Shown: in pieces, positions 1 through 8,247 of the stretch
Layout of the letters: every line of letters begins with the position of its first letter
Position numbering within the stretch: the first letter of the stretch is position 1
Program-made: the position numbers and the translations under genes
Notes under the pieces: model-generated
What the model saw: only the letters and a program-made list of their open reading frames with translations
Database searches by the model: none
Told to the model about the DNA's origin: nothing
Assembly (NCBI GenBank): GCA_049889395.1
Contig: JBMHDM010000019.1
Location: 1-37,755 of the forward strand
DNA from: UBA3537 sp049889395
Lineage (GTDB): Bacteria; Bacteroidota; Bacteroidia; Flavobacteriales; Flavobacteriaceae
Direction of reading: 5' to 3'
Length of the DNA: 37,755 bases

Positions 1-2
1 AC

Positions 3-1148
3 TATGTCATTGGTGGTGCTGATAATACGCTTAAAGTGACTGCACCAAATGCTGGTGGAGGTTACCAATATGTATTCGGAATTCCTAATGGTGTTGATTT
101 GAGCCCATTTACGCACATGCACCTTGATTATTATGTAATGGATGATGTTGTCGGAGGTGAAGTCTTTCAAACGCTCTTACAACAGTATGCTGCAGATGGT
201 GCCTTCCAACACAACATTATTAACGCTGCCGCAGTAACAACCACTGGTAACTGGGTGAGTATTGATGTTGAAATAGCAACTATGGCCTCGGGCGATCAGT
301 CACGAGATAATATTGGTCAAATACAAATGGTTCTTGCTGGACCAGCTTACGGACCAGTCTATCTAGACAATATTTATTTTTACAGAGAACCAGATCCATG
401 TTTGTTTACAGAGCCATTTGCTCACACTTTTGATGAGGTTGTTGATGGCGCTGTTGTTGACGCGGCATGTTGGGGTGTTGTTGATGGAGGTGATGTCGGT
501 GATGCTGCTTCTGGACAGGGTTACTGGACGTTATTTGGCTCAGCTGGTGATATTAGCTGGGGTATATATTACACTTCGGAAGCCCATGATGATTATTTGA
601 TTTCCCCACCCTTCTCCGTTTCAGATGGTCTCACTGATGGATTGTCGTTTTTAGGTTATCAATCTAGTGATTCTTTTCCAGAGCCGATAGACGTTATTGT
701 TTATGACGCCGCTTTGGAAAATGTACTTGGAGTTTTGGCCACAGATTTAGTAATGCCAGCAGCAAATACGGATAATTATGTTTATGATTTGAGTGCTTAC
801 GAAGGACAGAACGTCAGAATCGCATTTTATACTGATACTACTGATATGTTTGGTGTTTTTATTGATAATTTTACAGTTAATTCATATACATCATTAGGTG
901 TTGAGTCTCCCGACCAACTGATCGCTTTTGATTATTACCCTAACCCAGTTAAGGATGAGTTAACCATCAAGGCACAGTCTAATATTGACACGGTAGAGGT
1001 GTTAAATATGTTAGGTCAGACGGTCCTTTCAAGTACACCAAGTACGATGGAGACACAAATTGATATGAATGCTCTTCAAACAGGAGCGTATTTTGTACGG
1101 GTATCAATTAATGGTCAACAGGATACGTTTAAGATTCTTAAAAATTAA
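3..1148 (+). CDS. Secreted T9SS-sorted protein, 3' part (5' end off window)
   Basis: The reading frame is open to the left edge, so the start and signal peptide lie outside; 381 residues are visible. A GTG at 36 exists but is only an internal codon, because in-frame coding continues upstream of it. The visible part begins with a beta-rich, carbohydrate-binding-like segment (about residues 1-125, including LDNIYFY). Next comes a region resembling the choice-of-anchor J / MAM-like fold (about 130-295, with acidic, Gly- and aromatic-rich strands). The C-terminal ~75 residues are a type A T9SS sorting domain: YYPNPVKDEL, then VEVLNMLGQ, then the LQTGAYFVRV strand and a final KILKN. Such proteins cross the outer membrane through the type IX system and are released or surface-anchored. 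The substrate is unknown; a surface glycan-binding or adhesin role is only a guess. Confidence 0.85.
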   Translation, partial: YVIGGADNTLKVTAPNAGGGYQYVFGIPNGVDLSPFTHMHLDYYVMDDVVGGEVFQTLLQQYAADGAFQHNIINAAAVTTTGNWVSIDVEIATMASGDQSRDNIGQIQMVLAGPAYGPVYLDNIYFYREPDPCLFTEPFAHTFDEVVDGAVVDAACWGVVDGGDVGDAASGQGYWTLFGSAGDISWGIYYTSEAHDDYLISPPFSVSDGLTDGLSFLGYQSSDSFPEPIDVIVYDAALENVLGVLATDLVMPAANTDNYVYDLSAYEGQNVRIAFYTDTTDMFGVFIDNFTVNSYTSLGVESPDQLIAFDYYPNPVKDELTIKAQSNIDTVEVLNMLGQTVLSSTPSTMETQIDMNALQTGAYFVRVSINGQQDTFKILKN

Positions 1149-1181
1149 TCATAATACTGTATCAACTAACCAACTAAAATG

Positions 1182-1210
1182 AAAAGGCCTCCGATAGGAG
1201 GCCTTTTTTT
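1182..1210. terminator. Bidirectional intrinsic terminator
   Basis: A perfect 11-bp stem (1182-1192 with 1197-1207, core AGGCCTCC/GGAGGCCT) closes a GATA tetraloop and runs into seven T residues (1204-1210) on the plus strand. On the minus strand the same hairpin follows the 3' end of the tRNA-Leu gene and ends in TTTTCATTTT. It therefore fits termination of both the T9SS-protein mRNA and the tRNA transcript. Confidence 0.9.
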
Positions 1211-1211
1211 G

Positions 1212-1293
1212 TACTCAAGGTGGGAATCGAACCCACACTTCCGAAGAAACTGGATTTTGAATCCAGCGCGTCTACCAATTCCGCCACTTGAGC
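1212..1293 (-). tRNA. tRNA-Leu(CAA)
   Basis: Read on the minus strand, an 82-nt class II tRNA folds cleanly. The acceptor is GCTCAAG/CTTGAGT with discriminator A; the first pair is a G-U wobble. The D-arm contains AATTGGTAGA. The anticodon arm is CTGGA-TTCAAAA-TCCAG, giving anticodon CAA, which reads UUG. A long variable arm (TTTCTTCGGAAGT) marks a class II tRNA, and the T-arm is GTGGG-TTCGAAT-CCCAC. CCA is not encoded: the genomic 3' end continues CAA into the terminator. A good promoter lies upstream at 1308-1337. Confidence 0.96.
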
Positions 1294-1307
1294 TGAAATT
1301 TGGATTG

Positions 1308-1337
1308 CAAATCTATAAAATTTATTCGTTATTCAAA
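1308..1337 (-). promoter_or_regulatory. Promoter for tRNA-Leu
   Basis: On the minus strand a TTTG (1334-1337) is followed, after 18 bases, by TAGATTTG (1308-1315). This matches the Bacteroidota -33/-7 pattern TTTG-N17-23-TAnnTTTG exactly. The expected start point is about eight bases upstream of the mature tRNA 5' end at 1293. Confidence 0.75.
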
Positions 1338-1381
1338 TACAAAATAGTTGGTTTTATCCTTTTACAGTTGAAATAAATTCA

Positions 1382-1389
1382 TAAATTTG
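1382..1389 (+). promoter_or_regulatory. -7 promoter element for prs
   Basis: TAAATTTG matches TAnnTTTG. It would place transcription start near 1396 and leave a leader of about 45 nt before the prs ATG. I see no convincing -33 TTTG at the usual spacing. Confidence 0.5.
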
Positions 1390-1440
1390 CCACTCGTTAA
1401 AATCTATCGATGATTAGTTGTCTTTAGTAATATCAAAATA

Positions 1441-2382
1441 ATGACCAAAACCAGTTTACAACCCAAAATTTTTGCTTGCGCAAACTCCAAAGTCCTCGGT
1501 GAACAAATCGCTCGTGCCTTTGGTGAGGATTTGGGTAATGTAATCACCTCGACCTACAGTGACGGGGAGTTCCAGCCTTCCTATGAGGAATCCATTCGAG
1601 GAACCAGAATATTTATTATTGCCTCTACCAATCCTGGTCCTGAAAATCTCATGGAATTGCTATTAATGCTGGATGCCGCCAAGCGCGCATCTGCTCGTCA
1701 TATCACGGCTGTAATCCCATATTTCGGGTGGGCAAGACAAGACCGGAAAGATAAACCTAGAGTTCCTATTGCCGCAAAATTAGTGGCCAAAATGTTGGAA
1801 ACTGCAGGGGCGACCAGAATCATCACAATGGACTTACATGCCGATCAAATTCAAGGATTTTTTGAGAGACCAGTGGATCATTTGTATGCCTCTACCATAT
1901 TTCTACCTTATTTGAAATCCCTCAAATTGGATAATTTAACCATAGCTTCCCCAGATATGGGAGGCTCCAAACGGGCGTATGCCTATTCGAAAGCCTTGGA
2001 AAGTGATGTGGTCATATGTTACAAACAACGCGCCAAAGCAAATGTTATTTCGCACATGGAACTCATCGGTGATGTTACTGGGAAAAATGTAGTTTTGGTG
2101 GATGATATGGTAGACACCGCAGGAACACTAACCAAAGCCGCCGATCTGATGATCGAACGTGGTGCTAACAGTGTTCGTGCCATTTGTACTCACCCTATAT
2201 TATCGGGAAGTGCTTATCAACGATTAGAGGAATCAAAGCTAGAGCAATTGATCGTTACCGATTCCATTCCTTTGGCTCAAGATAGTCCTAAAATTACCGT
2301 GTTGAGCTGTGCCGAATTATTTGCTGATGTTATGCACAAAGTACATCATAATGAGTCGATAAGCTCAAAATTTATTATGTAA
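1441..2382 (+). CDS. prs: Ribose-phosphate pyrophosphokinase
   Basis: Makes PRPP from ribose 5-phosphate and ATP, feeding purine, pyrimidine, His, Trp and NAD synthesis in the cytoplasm. The 313-residue length is normal for class I enzymes. Visible signatures are the flexible-loop stretch YFGWARQDRK (94-103), the metal/ribose-phosphate region TMDLHADQIQGFF (129-141) and the PRPP-binding loop VVLVDDMVDTAGTL (217-230). The ATG start agrees with family N-termini. It leads the series prs-rplY, 18 bases apart, with pth beyond a terminator. PRPP made here is also the upstream precursor for the purK/purE pathway at the other end of the window. Confidence 0.97.
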   Translation: MTKTSLQPKIFACANSKVLGEQIARAFGEDLGNVITSTYSDGEFQPSYEESIRGTRIFIIASTNPGPENLMELLLMLDAAKRASARHITAVIPYFGWARQDRKDKPRVPIAAKLVAKMLETAGATRIITMDLHADQIQGFFERPVDHLYASTIFLPYLKSLKLDNLTIASPDMGGSKRAYAYSKALESDVVICYKQRAKANVISHMELIGDVTGKNVVLVDDMVDTAGTLTKAADLMIERGANSVRAICTHPILSGSAYQRLEESKLEQLIVTDSIPLAQDSPKITVLSCAELFADVMHKVHHNESISSKFIM

Positions 2383-2400
2383 ACTCTTAAATTAATATAA

Positions 2401-3036
2401 ATGAAATCAATTACAATCAATGGATCTAAAAGAGAAAGCGTGGGCAAAAAAGCAACAAAAGCCTTGCGTAATGCTGGAGAGGTTCCTTGCGTATTATACG
2501 GAGGAGATCAGCCAGTACATTTCTCTGCTGCAGAATTGGCATTCTCTAAACTCGTATACACACCAAATGCGCATACAGTTGTGATTGCCTTGGGAGAGGA
2601 TTCCTACAATGCCGTATTACAGGATATTCAATTTCATCCCGTAACCGACAAAATTTTACATATCGACTTCTATCAATTATTTGATGACAAAGAAATCGCT
2701 ATGGATATCCCAGTACAACTTACAGGAAATTCTCCTGGGGTTAGAGCTGGAGGTGTATTGAGACGAAATAGACGAAAGCTTAGAATCAAAGCACTTCCTA
2801 CAAATTTGCCTGATTTTATCGAAGTCGATATTTCAAAACTGAGAATAGGAAATAAAGTTTACATTACTGAGTTGGCAAATGAAGCTTATAAATTTTTACA
2901 CCCCGATAACACAGTAGTTTGTCAAGTGAAACAATCTAGAGTTTCCAATACAGACCTCGAAGACGATGAGGACGATGAAACAGAGGACGGAGCAACAGCT
3001 GCTTCAGAATCTGGGGATGCGCCCGCAGAGGCCTAA
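2401..3036 (+). CDS. rplY: 50S ribosomal protein L25 / general stress protein Ctc
   Basis: A 5S rRNA-binding ribosomal protein of the long TL5/CTC type (211 residues). The N-terminal L25 domain covers about residues 1-95 (start MKSITINGSKRESVGKKATK, then VPCVLYGG). The C-terminal beta domain covers about 96-185 (IPVQLTGNSPGVRAGGVL, LPDFIEVDISKL). A strongly acidic low-complexity tail follows (about 186-211, rich in D and E, ending DAPAEA); such tails are usual in Bacteroidota homologues. It lies 18 bases after prs and is probably cotranscribed. An intrinsic terminator follows. Confidence 0.95.
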   Translation: MKSITINGSKRESVGKKATKALRNAGEVPCVLYGGDQPVHFSAAELAFSKLVYTPNAHTVVIALGEDSYNAVLQDIQFHPVTDKILHIDFYQLFDDKEIAMDIPVQLTGNSPGVRAGGVLRRNRRKLRIKALPTNLPDFIEVDISKLRIGNKVYITELANEAYKFLHPDNTVVCQVKQSRVSNTDLEDDEDDETEDGATAASESGDAPAEA

Positions 3037-3058
3037 AACAGACTCATTTAGAATATCT

Positions 3059-3099
3059 AAAAGCATTCTGATGTATTTCAGAATGCTTTTTTTATTTTT
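3059..3099 (+). terminator. Intrinsic terminator after rplY
   Basis: Stem GCATTCTGA (3063-3071) pairs with TCAGAATGC (3078-3086), extended by A/T pairs, with a TGTATT loop. A T-rich run follows to 3099 (seven T, A, five T). It ends only six bases before the proposed pth ATG, so pth probably needs its own promoter or read-through. Confidence 0.88.
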
Positions 3100-3105
3100 A
3101 CATCT

Positions 3106-3726
3106 ATGATTAAGTGGTTTTTTAGAAAGAAATCAGAAGACGAAATTACAAAGCAAATGTCAAAAAAATATTTAATTGTTGGGTTAGGTAATATTGGCGC
3201 AGATTATATCAATACCCGTCATAATATAGGATTTAAAGCATTAAATCATTTTGCACAAAATCGTGAAGTAACTTTCGAAACAAGAAAATTAGGGGCTTTG
3301 GCACAGTATAAACTTAAGGGACGTACTTTCATTTTACTTAAGCCAAATACGTTTATGAATTTGAGTGGAAAAGCCATCAAATATTGGTTAGATAAAGAGA
3401 AAATTCCAATTGAAAACTTGCTTGTTATCACAGATGATTTAAACTTACCCTTTGGAACTCTAAGATTGAAAACAAAGGGTTCTGCCGGCGGTCATAATGG
3501 ACTAAAAGACATCCAGTCCACACTCAAAACTACCAATTATTGCCGATTGCGATTCGGTATCAGTAATACCTTTTCGAAAGGTCGACAAGTGGATTATGTT
3601 CTGGGAGAATGGAATGAGGAGGAATACCATCATTTGAAAGAACGATTTCTTAAAACCTCTCAAATGATCGAAAGCTTTGTGATGTCTGGTGTAAATCATA
3701 CCATGAATACTTTTAATGGCACATAA
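3106..3726 (+). CDS. pth: Peptidyl-tRNA hydrolase
   Basis: Cleaves the ester bond of peptidyl-tRNAs released during abortive translation. The family core begins KYLIVGLGNIGADY. Catalytic residues are visible: Asn in GLGNIG, His in NTRHNIGF (about residue 39), Asp in TDDLNLPFG, and Asn in SAGGHNGL. From 3106 the protein has 206 residues with a basic, hydrophobic 17-residue N-terminal extension. A second ATG at 3157 would give the classical start (MSKKYLIVG, 189 residues). I kept the long form because, from memory, similar extensions occur in flavobacterial Pth proteins, but the choice is uncertain. It ends at a terminator shared with the convergent protease gene. Confidence 0.93.
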   Translation: MIKWFFRKKSEDEITKQMSKKYLIVGLGNIGADYINTRHNIGFKALNHFAQNREVTFETRKLGALAQYKLKGRTFILLKPNTFMNLSGKAIKYWLDKEKIPIENLLVITDDLNLPFGTLRLKTKGSAGGHNGLKDIQSTLKTTNYCRLRFGISNTFSKGRQVDYVLGEWNEEEYHHLKERFLKTSQMIESFVMSGVNHTMNTFNGT

Positions 3727-3752
3727 AAAAAGGAGCATCAAGCTCCTTTTTT
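3727..3752. terminator. Bidirectional terminator between pth and protease gene
   Basis: Inverted repeat AAAAAGGAGC (3727-3736) and GCTCCTTTTT (3742-3751) around an ATCAA loop. A T-run follows on the plus strand and, by symmetry, on the minus strand. It lies immediately after the pth stop and six bases beyond the stop of the convergent metalloprotease gene, so it serves both. Confidence 0.88.
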
Positions 3753-3757
3753 ATAAA

Positions 3758-5800
3758 TTATTGTTTTATTATTCGCCTATTAATTTTATTCTTTCCATCC
3801 GAAATTTCCATGATATAAATACCGGATTCAACTGGGCTTAAGTCGATTGTTTGTTCAAATCTTAAAGAGTTGTCATATAGCTTTTCAAAAATAATTCGAC
3901 CTCGAACATCATAAACCGAAATCTTGATATTATTATTTTGATTCGATTGTAATTCAACATTAAACAATCCACCACTTGGATTAGGATAGACTAAAACACT
4001 TTCCAATGCTGTAGGATTTTCATCAACACCAAGCGGCGCTTCCGAACAGATTTCTATGGACCAATCATTCAAGGCTCCAATATCACCATTATAACCATCT
4101 TGAATTAATAAGGTCCAGTCACCAGCAGATTCCATGCCTTCAAAAACACTCAATGGTTCGTATGGGGCATAGGTTCCAATGGTTGGATTGGCACAAACAA
4201 TGGCCGAACCGTCATCACTAAATGTAACATCAAAAGCATCTTCACCAGCACAATCTCTCCCCCAAAGGATGGCATAAGTAGTTTGATCGGGGTGATACAA
4301 AACAACAACCAAATCCTGGATGTAGGTATGTGTGACATCTACATTCGCCGTTAGACTTGAAATTACGCCTAAATCTGGGACTGTTAACGTTGTTGTTACA
4401 GCGTCTCCATAATCGTTAGCTCCCAGTCCATCGGGAATGCTTAAATTTAGGTTTTCCGCAGAGTTGAAATTGTTACATTGAATAGAAGTACAGTTATTTT
4501 TGAGAACAACTTCTATAGATTTGCTTTCCATAACACTGCCCGCCGAGACCGTAATGGTGTAATCTCCCTCAGCAGTATTGCTGATGTTACCAATAGTCAT
4601 GGTTACACTACCAGATTGATTGAGCGAAGATGGGCTAAATGAGACAGTAGCATTTGCAGGTAATCCACTAGCAGAAAAAAATATGTTGTTATTGTAGCCA
4701 TTAATGGCTGAAAACTCTAGGTCAAAAACGGCATCTTCACCTGTTGTTGGGCAAGAGAATACAGGAGAATTGGTGGCTGATATGGAAAAATCTGGACCTG
4801 TAGGAGTGCCGCAATTGGCGGTTACATTAGATTTAAATTGACTTTGTAATACGCTAATGTAATTATCAACAACATCCATTTGACCCTGAGAAAACATATA
4901 CATACAGGCATCATTGGTGTAGTCCATGTAATTCATAGACATTTCATATTCTCCAGCGACACAGCCAGGGATTGAACCCGGATCCGGGCATCCTCCGTTT
5001 GACCCGCTTGCCAGAGGGGTATCAGCTATACCATCGTCAACACCACAACCACCATCACCCCAAATGTGATTAAGATTGTAAAAATGGCCTAGTTCGTGTG
5101 TAACAGTTCGGCCTAAATTGTAAGGAGCAGCCGGAACCACGCCAGAGTTTGGACAACCCGCCCCTGAACCAAATGCCCCTAAATTCATAACTACGGATTG
5201 GCCTGCAGAAATACTACCTCCAAGCGGAGAATAGCCTAGTAAGCCGCTTCCAATGTTTTTGACTAAAAAGTTCATGTAGCCGCTCCAGGCACTATCAGAG
5301 TCACCACCACTACCAAAGTTGTAGCCTATGGTCACGGCTGGACCGCCCTCTACCAAATCATTATCGGTATTGACAGGGTGATTTTGTGTAGCGATGCAGA
5401 ACGTGATGTTAGCAACACCGTGAGTTGTGTTGGGATAAAATGGACTTGCAGTGTTCCATAAATTAGCATCAGGATTGGTCGCTGTGTAGTCCCCATTAAG
5501 GATATCAATTTGCGTTTGAGCCAAAGCTTCTAAACAGTCTCTATCGGATTCAAGACCCTCTGGAAAGTGAACTGCAACTGGAATAACAACTGGATTCATA
5601 CTGCTTTGACGTTGCTGACTGTTGACGGTCTTTAGGACTTGCGCCTTGAACTTAGCCTGATTGTCATGCCATTGTTGAGCAAATTCGGGATTTTTCATTT
5701 GCTCTTCCATGTGCGCTATCATGCCACAATCGCGAGTTTGTCCCTCTAGGCTAAACACAGCAATAAAAAAAAGCAAAAGTGTTTGCGTAATTTTTTTCAT
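3758..5800 (-). CDS. Secreted M43-like zinc metalloprotease with P-domain and T9SS tail
   Basis: Starts at the ATG of MKKITQTLLLFFIAVFSLEG, a clear signal peptide; a further 11 codons upstream are open but would spoil it. The 680-residue protein has a propeptide, then a pappalysin/cytophagalysin-like (M43) catalytic domain with HELGHFYNLNH (about 235-245: His235, Glu236, His239, His245). A Met-turn candidate, SMNYMDYT, lies near 288-295, and Cys residues are plentiful. A low-complexity beta domain follows (about 345-440). Next is a proprotein-convertase P-domain (about 455-590, with LVVVLYHPD and GDWTLLIQD). The end is a T9SS sorting domain (VYPNPSGG to the final basic IIKQ). It is expected to be secreted and to degrade extracellular protein; the substrate is unknown. 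The gene stands alone, converging on pth. Confidence 0.9.
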   Translation of the reverse strand: MKKITQTLLLFFIAVFSLEGQTRDCGMIAHMEEQMKNPEFAQQWHDNQAKFKAQVLKTVNSQQRQSSMNPVVIPVAVHFPEGLESDRDCLEALAQTQIDILNGDYTATNPDANLWNTASPFYPNTTHGVANITFCIATQNHPVNTDNDLVEGGPAVTIGYNFGSGGDSDSAWSGYMNFLVKNIGSGLLGYSPLGGSISAGQSVVMNLGAFGSGAGCPNSGVVPAAPYNLGRTVTHELGHFYNLNHIWGDGGCGVDDGIADTPLASGSNGGCPDPGSIPGCVAGEYEMSMNYMDYTNDACMYMFSQGQMDVVDNYISVLQSQFKSNVTANCGTPTGPDFSISATNSPVFSCPTTGEDAVFDLEFSAINGYNNNIFFSASGLPANATVSFSPSSLNQSGSVTMTIGNISNTAEGDYTITVSAGSVMESKSIEVVLKNNCTSIQCNNFNSAENLNLSIPDGLGANDYGDAVTTTLTVPDLGVISSLTANVDVTHTYIQDLVVVLYHPDQTTYAILWGRDCAGEDAFDVTFSDDGSAIVCANPTIGTYAPYEPLSVFEGMESAGDWTLLIQDGYNGDIGALNDWSIEICSEAPLGVDENPTALESVLVYPNPSGGLFNVELQSNQNNNIKISVYDVRGRIIFEKLYDNSLRFEQTIDLSPVESGIYIMEISDGKNKINRRIIKQ

Positions 5801-5939
5801 GTTAAATTGGTTTAAAGTCTGTAAATGTAACAAAATAATTACACTGTTTATGTTTTTAATTTCTTAAAAACGAGCCAAAATATGCCATTTAAAATCTTCT
5901 TTTTTTATCTTCGTTTGATATTTGATTGCGTCCGCTATT

Positions 5940-6878
5940 TTGAAAATTAAAAATGCCTCTGATTACAAACAAATTAAACCCTCTGTCATAACAATTGGGA
6001 CGTTTGACGGTGTACACATCGGTCATCAAAAAATTATTCAACAACTTGTAGATATAGCTCAGAGAGATCAATTGCAATCCCTTGTATTGACTTTTTTTCC
6101 GCACCCAAGGATGGTGGTTCAAAACGATTCCTCCATAAAATTAATTAATACTATAGATGAAAAGGCAGCTAAATTGGAATCATTGGGAGTTGATCATCTA
6201 GTGGTCAAGGCCTTTACTAAATCTTTTTCAAGGTTAACAGCTTTAGAGTATGTTAGAGATATTTTGGTTAACACCCTAAAAGTTAAACATATTATTGTGG
6301 GATACGATCATCAATTTGGGCGAAATCGAACAGCAGGTATTTCTGATTTAAAAGAATTTGGTGATTTTTATGGATTTGAAGTCACCGAAATAGGTCCACA
6401 AGACGTTGATGAGGTTACTGTTAGTTCTACAAAAATACGTCTGGCACTTTTGAGAGGAGATCTTAAAGTTGCCAATGCCTATTTGGGGTATAAATACAGT
6501 TTGTCAGGTGTTGTTGTTAAAGGCAAGGGGTTAGGTCGAAAACTTCACTTTCCCACTGCAAATATTCAAATTGAAGAAACCTACAAGTTAATCCCCAAAA
6601 CTGGTGTTTATCTTGTTCAAATGACATGGAAATCTAAATTGATTTACGGCATGATGAATATTGGAACTAACCCAACAGTTTCAGATGCCAATCAAACCCA
6701 CATCGAAGTTCATTTTTTTAATTTCGAAGAAAATCTTTACGGTAAAAAAATTCAGATAGAACTTTTAGGTCATTTGAGGGATGAAATTAAATTTCCAAAT
6801 ATAGAGAATCTCAAGATTCAGCTAGAGCATGATAAAATTGAGGCTCAACGTCGAATCGATTTAATCCCAAAATTCTAA
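5940..6878 (+). CDS. ribF: Bifunctional riboflavin kinase / FAD synthetase
   Basis: Converts riboflavin to FMN and FMN to FAD. The N-terminal adenylyltransferase domain has TIGTFDGVHIGH (18-29) and FFPHPR. SSTKIR (near 165) leads into the C-terminal flavokinase domain, with GKGLGRKLHFPTANI and NIGTNPTV. No ATG begins this frame. I chose TTG at 5940, giving MKIKNASDYK, which resembles the short MK-type N-termini I recall for homologues (312 residues). TTG at 5922 would add six residues, and a stop at 5916 rules out anything longer. serS follows after 47 bases but has its own -7 element. Confidence 0.94.
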   Translation: MKIKNASDYKQIKPSVITIGTFDGVHIGHQKIIQQLVDIAQRDQLQSLVLTFFPHPRMVVQNDSSIKLINTIDEKAAKLESLGVDHLVVKAFTKSFSRLTALEYVRDILVNTLKVKHIIVGYDHQFGRNRTAGISDLKEFGDFYGFEVTEIGPQDVDEVTVSSTKIRLALLRGDLKVANAYLGYKYSLSGVVVKGKGLGRKLHFPTANIQIEETYKLIPKTGVYLVQMTWKSKLIYGMMNIGTNPTVSDANQTHIEVHFFNFEENLYGKKIQIELLGHLRDEIKFPNIENLKIQLEHDKIEAQRRIDLIPKF

Positions 6879-6899
6879 TTTACATTTCATTCATTTGAT

Positions 6900-6907
6900 T
6901 ACATTTG
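6900..6907 (+). promoter_or_regulatory. -7 promoter element for serS
   Basis: TACATTTG is a full match to TAnnTTTG, 18 bases upstream of the serS ATG at 6926, giving a short leader. A TTG codon inside the motif (6905) is a spurious upstream start candidate for serS. Confidence 0.5.
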
Positions 6908-6925
6908 TGTTTCAAAACAACGAAT

Positions 6926-8197
6926 ATGTTACAAGTTGCATTTCTAAGGGAACATAAAACAGAAGCCATTCAACGACTCTCTAAACGGATGGATAATGCC
7001 AGCGATACCATAGAAAAAATCCTCGATTTGGATGTTTCTCGGCGTACGACTCAAACAAAAATGGATGCTGTTGCGGCTGAACTCAATGCTTTGTCAAAAG
7101 ATATTGGAGAATTATTTAAATCTGGACAAACTGAAAAAGCTAACATTCTAAAGCAAAAGTCAGCAGATCTAAAGCAACAGAAAGTATCTCTATCCGAATC
7201 ATTAAACGATGTCGCATTGGCCCTAGAAGCGTTGTTGTATGATATTCCAAACTTACCACATGAAAATGTTCCAAAAGGAAACTCTGAAGATGACAACGAA
7301 GAGGTTTATCGATCAGGTATAGTTCCAACACTTCATCATAATGCAAAACCGCATTGGGAATTGGCCAAGGCTTACGATATCATAGATTTTGAGTTAGGAA
7401 ATAAAATTACAGGTGCTGGTTTTCCAGTGTATAAAGGCAAAGGTGCTCGTCTTCAGCGGGCTTTGATTAACTATTTTTTAGATAAAAATACAGCCGCTGG
7501 CTATCGTGAAGTTCAAGTTCCACACTTGGTAAATGAGAGCTCAGGATATGGAACTGGTCAATTGCCAGATAAAGAGGGTCAAATGTACTATGTTTCTGCC
7601 GACAACTTATATCTTATCCCCACTGGAGAGGTTCCGGCAACAAATATATTCAGAGATGTCCTTTTGAGTGAGTCTGATTTCCCAAAAAAATTGACGACAT
7701 ACACCCCCTGTTTCCGTCGTGAGGCAGGAAGTTATGGGGCACATGTTCGTGGCCTTAATAGGTTACACCAATTTGATAAGGTTGAGATTCTTAGGATCGA
7801 ACATCCCAGCCAATCTTATAACGCTTTAGATGATATGGTAGAACATGTCAAAGGAATTTTAGATGAGCTGAAATTGCCTTACAGAATTCTAAAATTGTGT
7901 TCTGGAGATTTAGGATTTACATCTGCCTTGACTTATGATTTTGAGGTATTTTCGACCGCGCAAGACCGTTGGCTAGAAATTTCTTCCGTATCAAATTTTG
8001 AAACCTTCCAAGCCAATCGTTTAAAGCTTCGTTTTAAAAACAGTCATGGCAAATCTGAACTGGCTCATACCCTTAATGGAAGTGCATTGGCCTTGCCAAG
8101 AGTTTTAGCCGGAATATTAGAAAACTATCAGACAGAAGAGGGTATTGAAATACCGGAGGTTTTAATTCCCTACACTGGCTTTGATCGAATAGATTAA
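6926..8197 (+). CDS. serS: Serine--tRNA ligase
   Basis: Charges tRNA-Ser (and tRNA-Sec where present). The 423-residue protein starts MLQVAFLREHK, the classic SerRS start; the frame is open seven codons further upstream to a TTG that overlaps the promoter. The N-terminal helical arm (about 20-110) is the coiled coil that contacts the tRNA long variable arm. The class II catalytic core has motif 2 in TPCFRREAGSYG with the following HQFDKVE (about 255-285). Motif 3 lies in LNGSALALPRVLAGILENYQ near 385-405. The length is normal and the protein is intact. Confidence 0.97.
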   Translation: MLQVAFLREHKTEAIQRLSKRMDNASDTIEKILDLDVSRRTTQTKMDAVAAELNALSKDIGELFKSGQTEKANILKQKSADLKQQKVSLSESLNDVALALEALLYDIPNLPHENVPKGNSEDDNEEVYRSGIVPTLHHNAKPHWELAKAYDIIDFELGNKITGAGFPVYKGKGARLQRALINYFLDKNTAAGYREVQVPHLVNESSGYGTGQLPDKEGQMYYVSADNLYLIPTGEVPATNIFRDVLLSESDFPKKLTTYTPCFRREAGSYGAHVRGLNRLHQFDKVEILRIEHPSQSYNALDDMVEHVKGILDELKLPYRILKLCSGDLGFTSALTYDFEVFSTAQDRWLEISSVSNFETFQANRLKLRFKNSHGKSELAHTLNGSALALPRVLAGILENYQTEEGIEIPEVLIPYTGFDRID

Positions 8198-8247
8198 AGT
8201 CCGTTTCTGCTAAAGTTTTCATTTACTATCTTTACAAAAACTCACTA

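Noticed and set aside
418..600. Open frame inside the T9SS gene
   Set aside because: Leucine-rich out-of-frame shadow of a clearly coding frame; no family likeness.
1179..1376. Possible small plus-strand gene
   Set aside because: It runs across the terminator hairpin and the complement of tRNA-Leu, so its peptide is an artefact of those RNA features.
5801..5833. Upstream extension of the metalloprotease start
   Set aside because: It would put 11 hydrophilic residues before a classic signal peptide; the ATG at 5800 is better.
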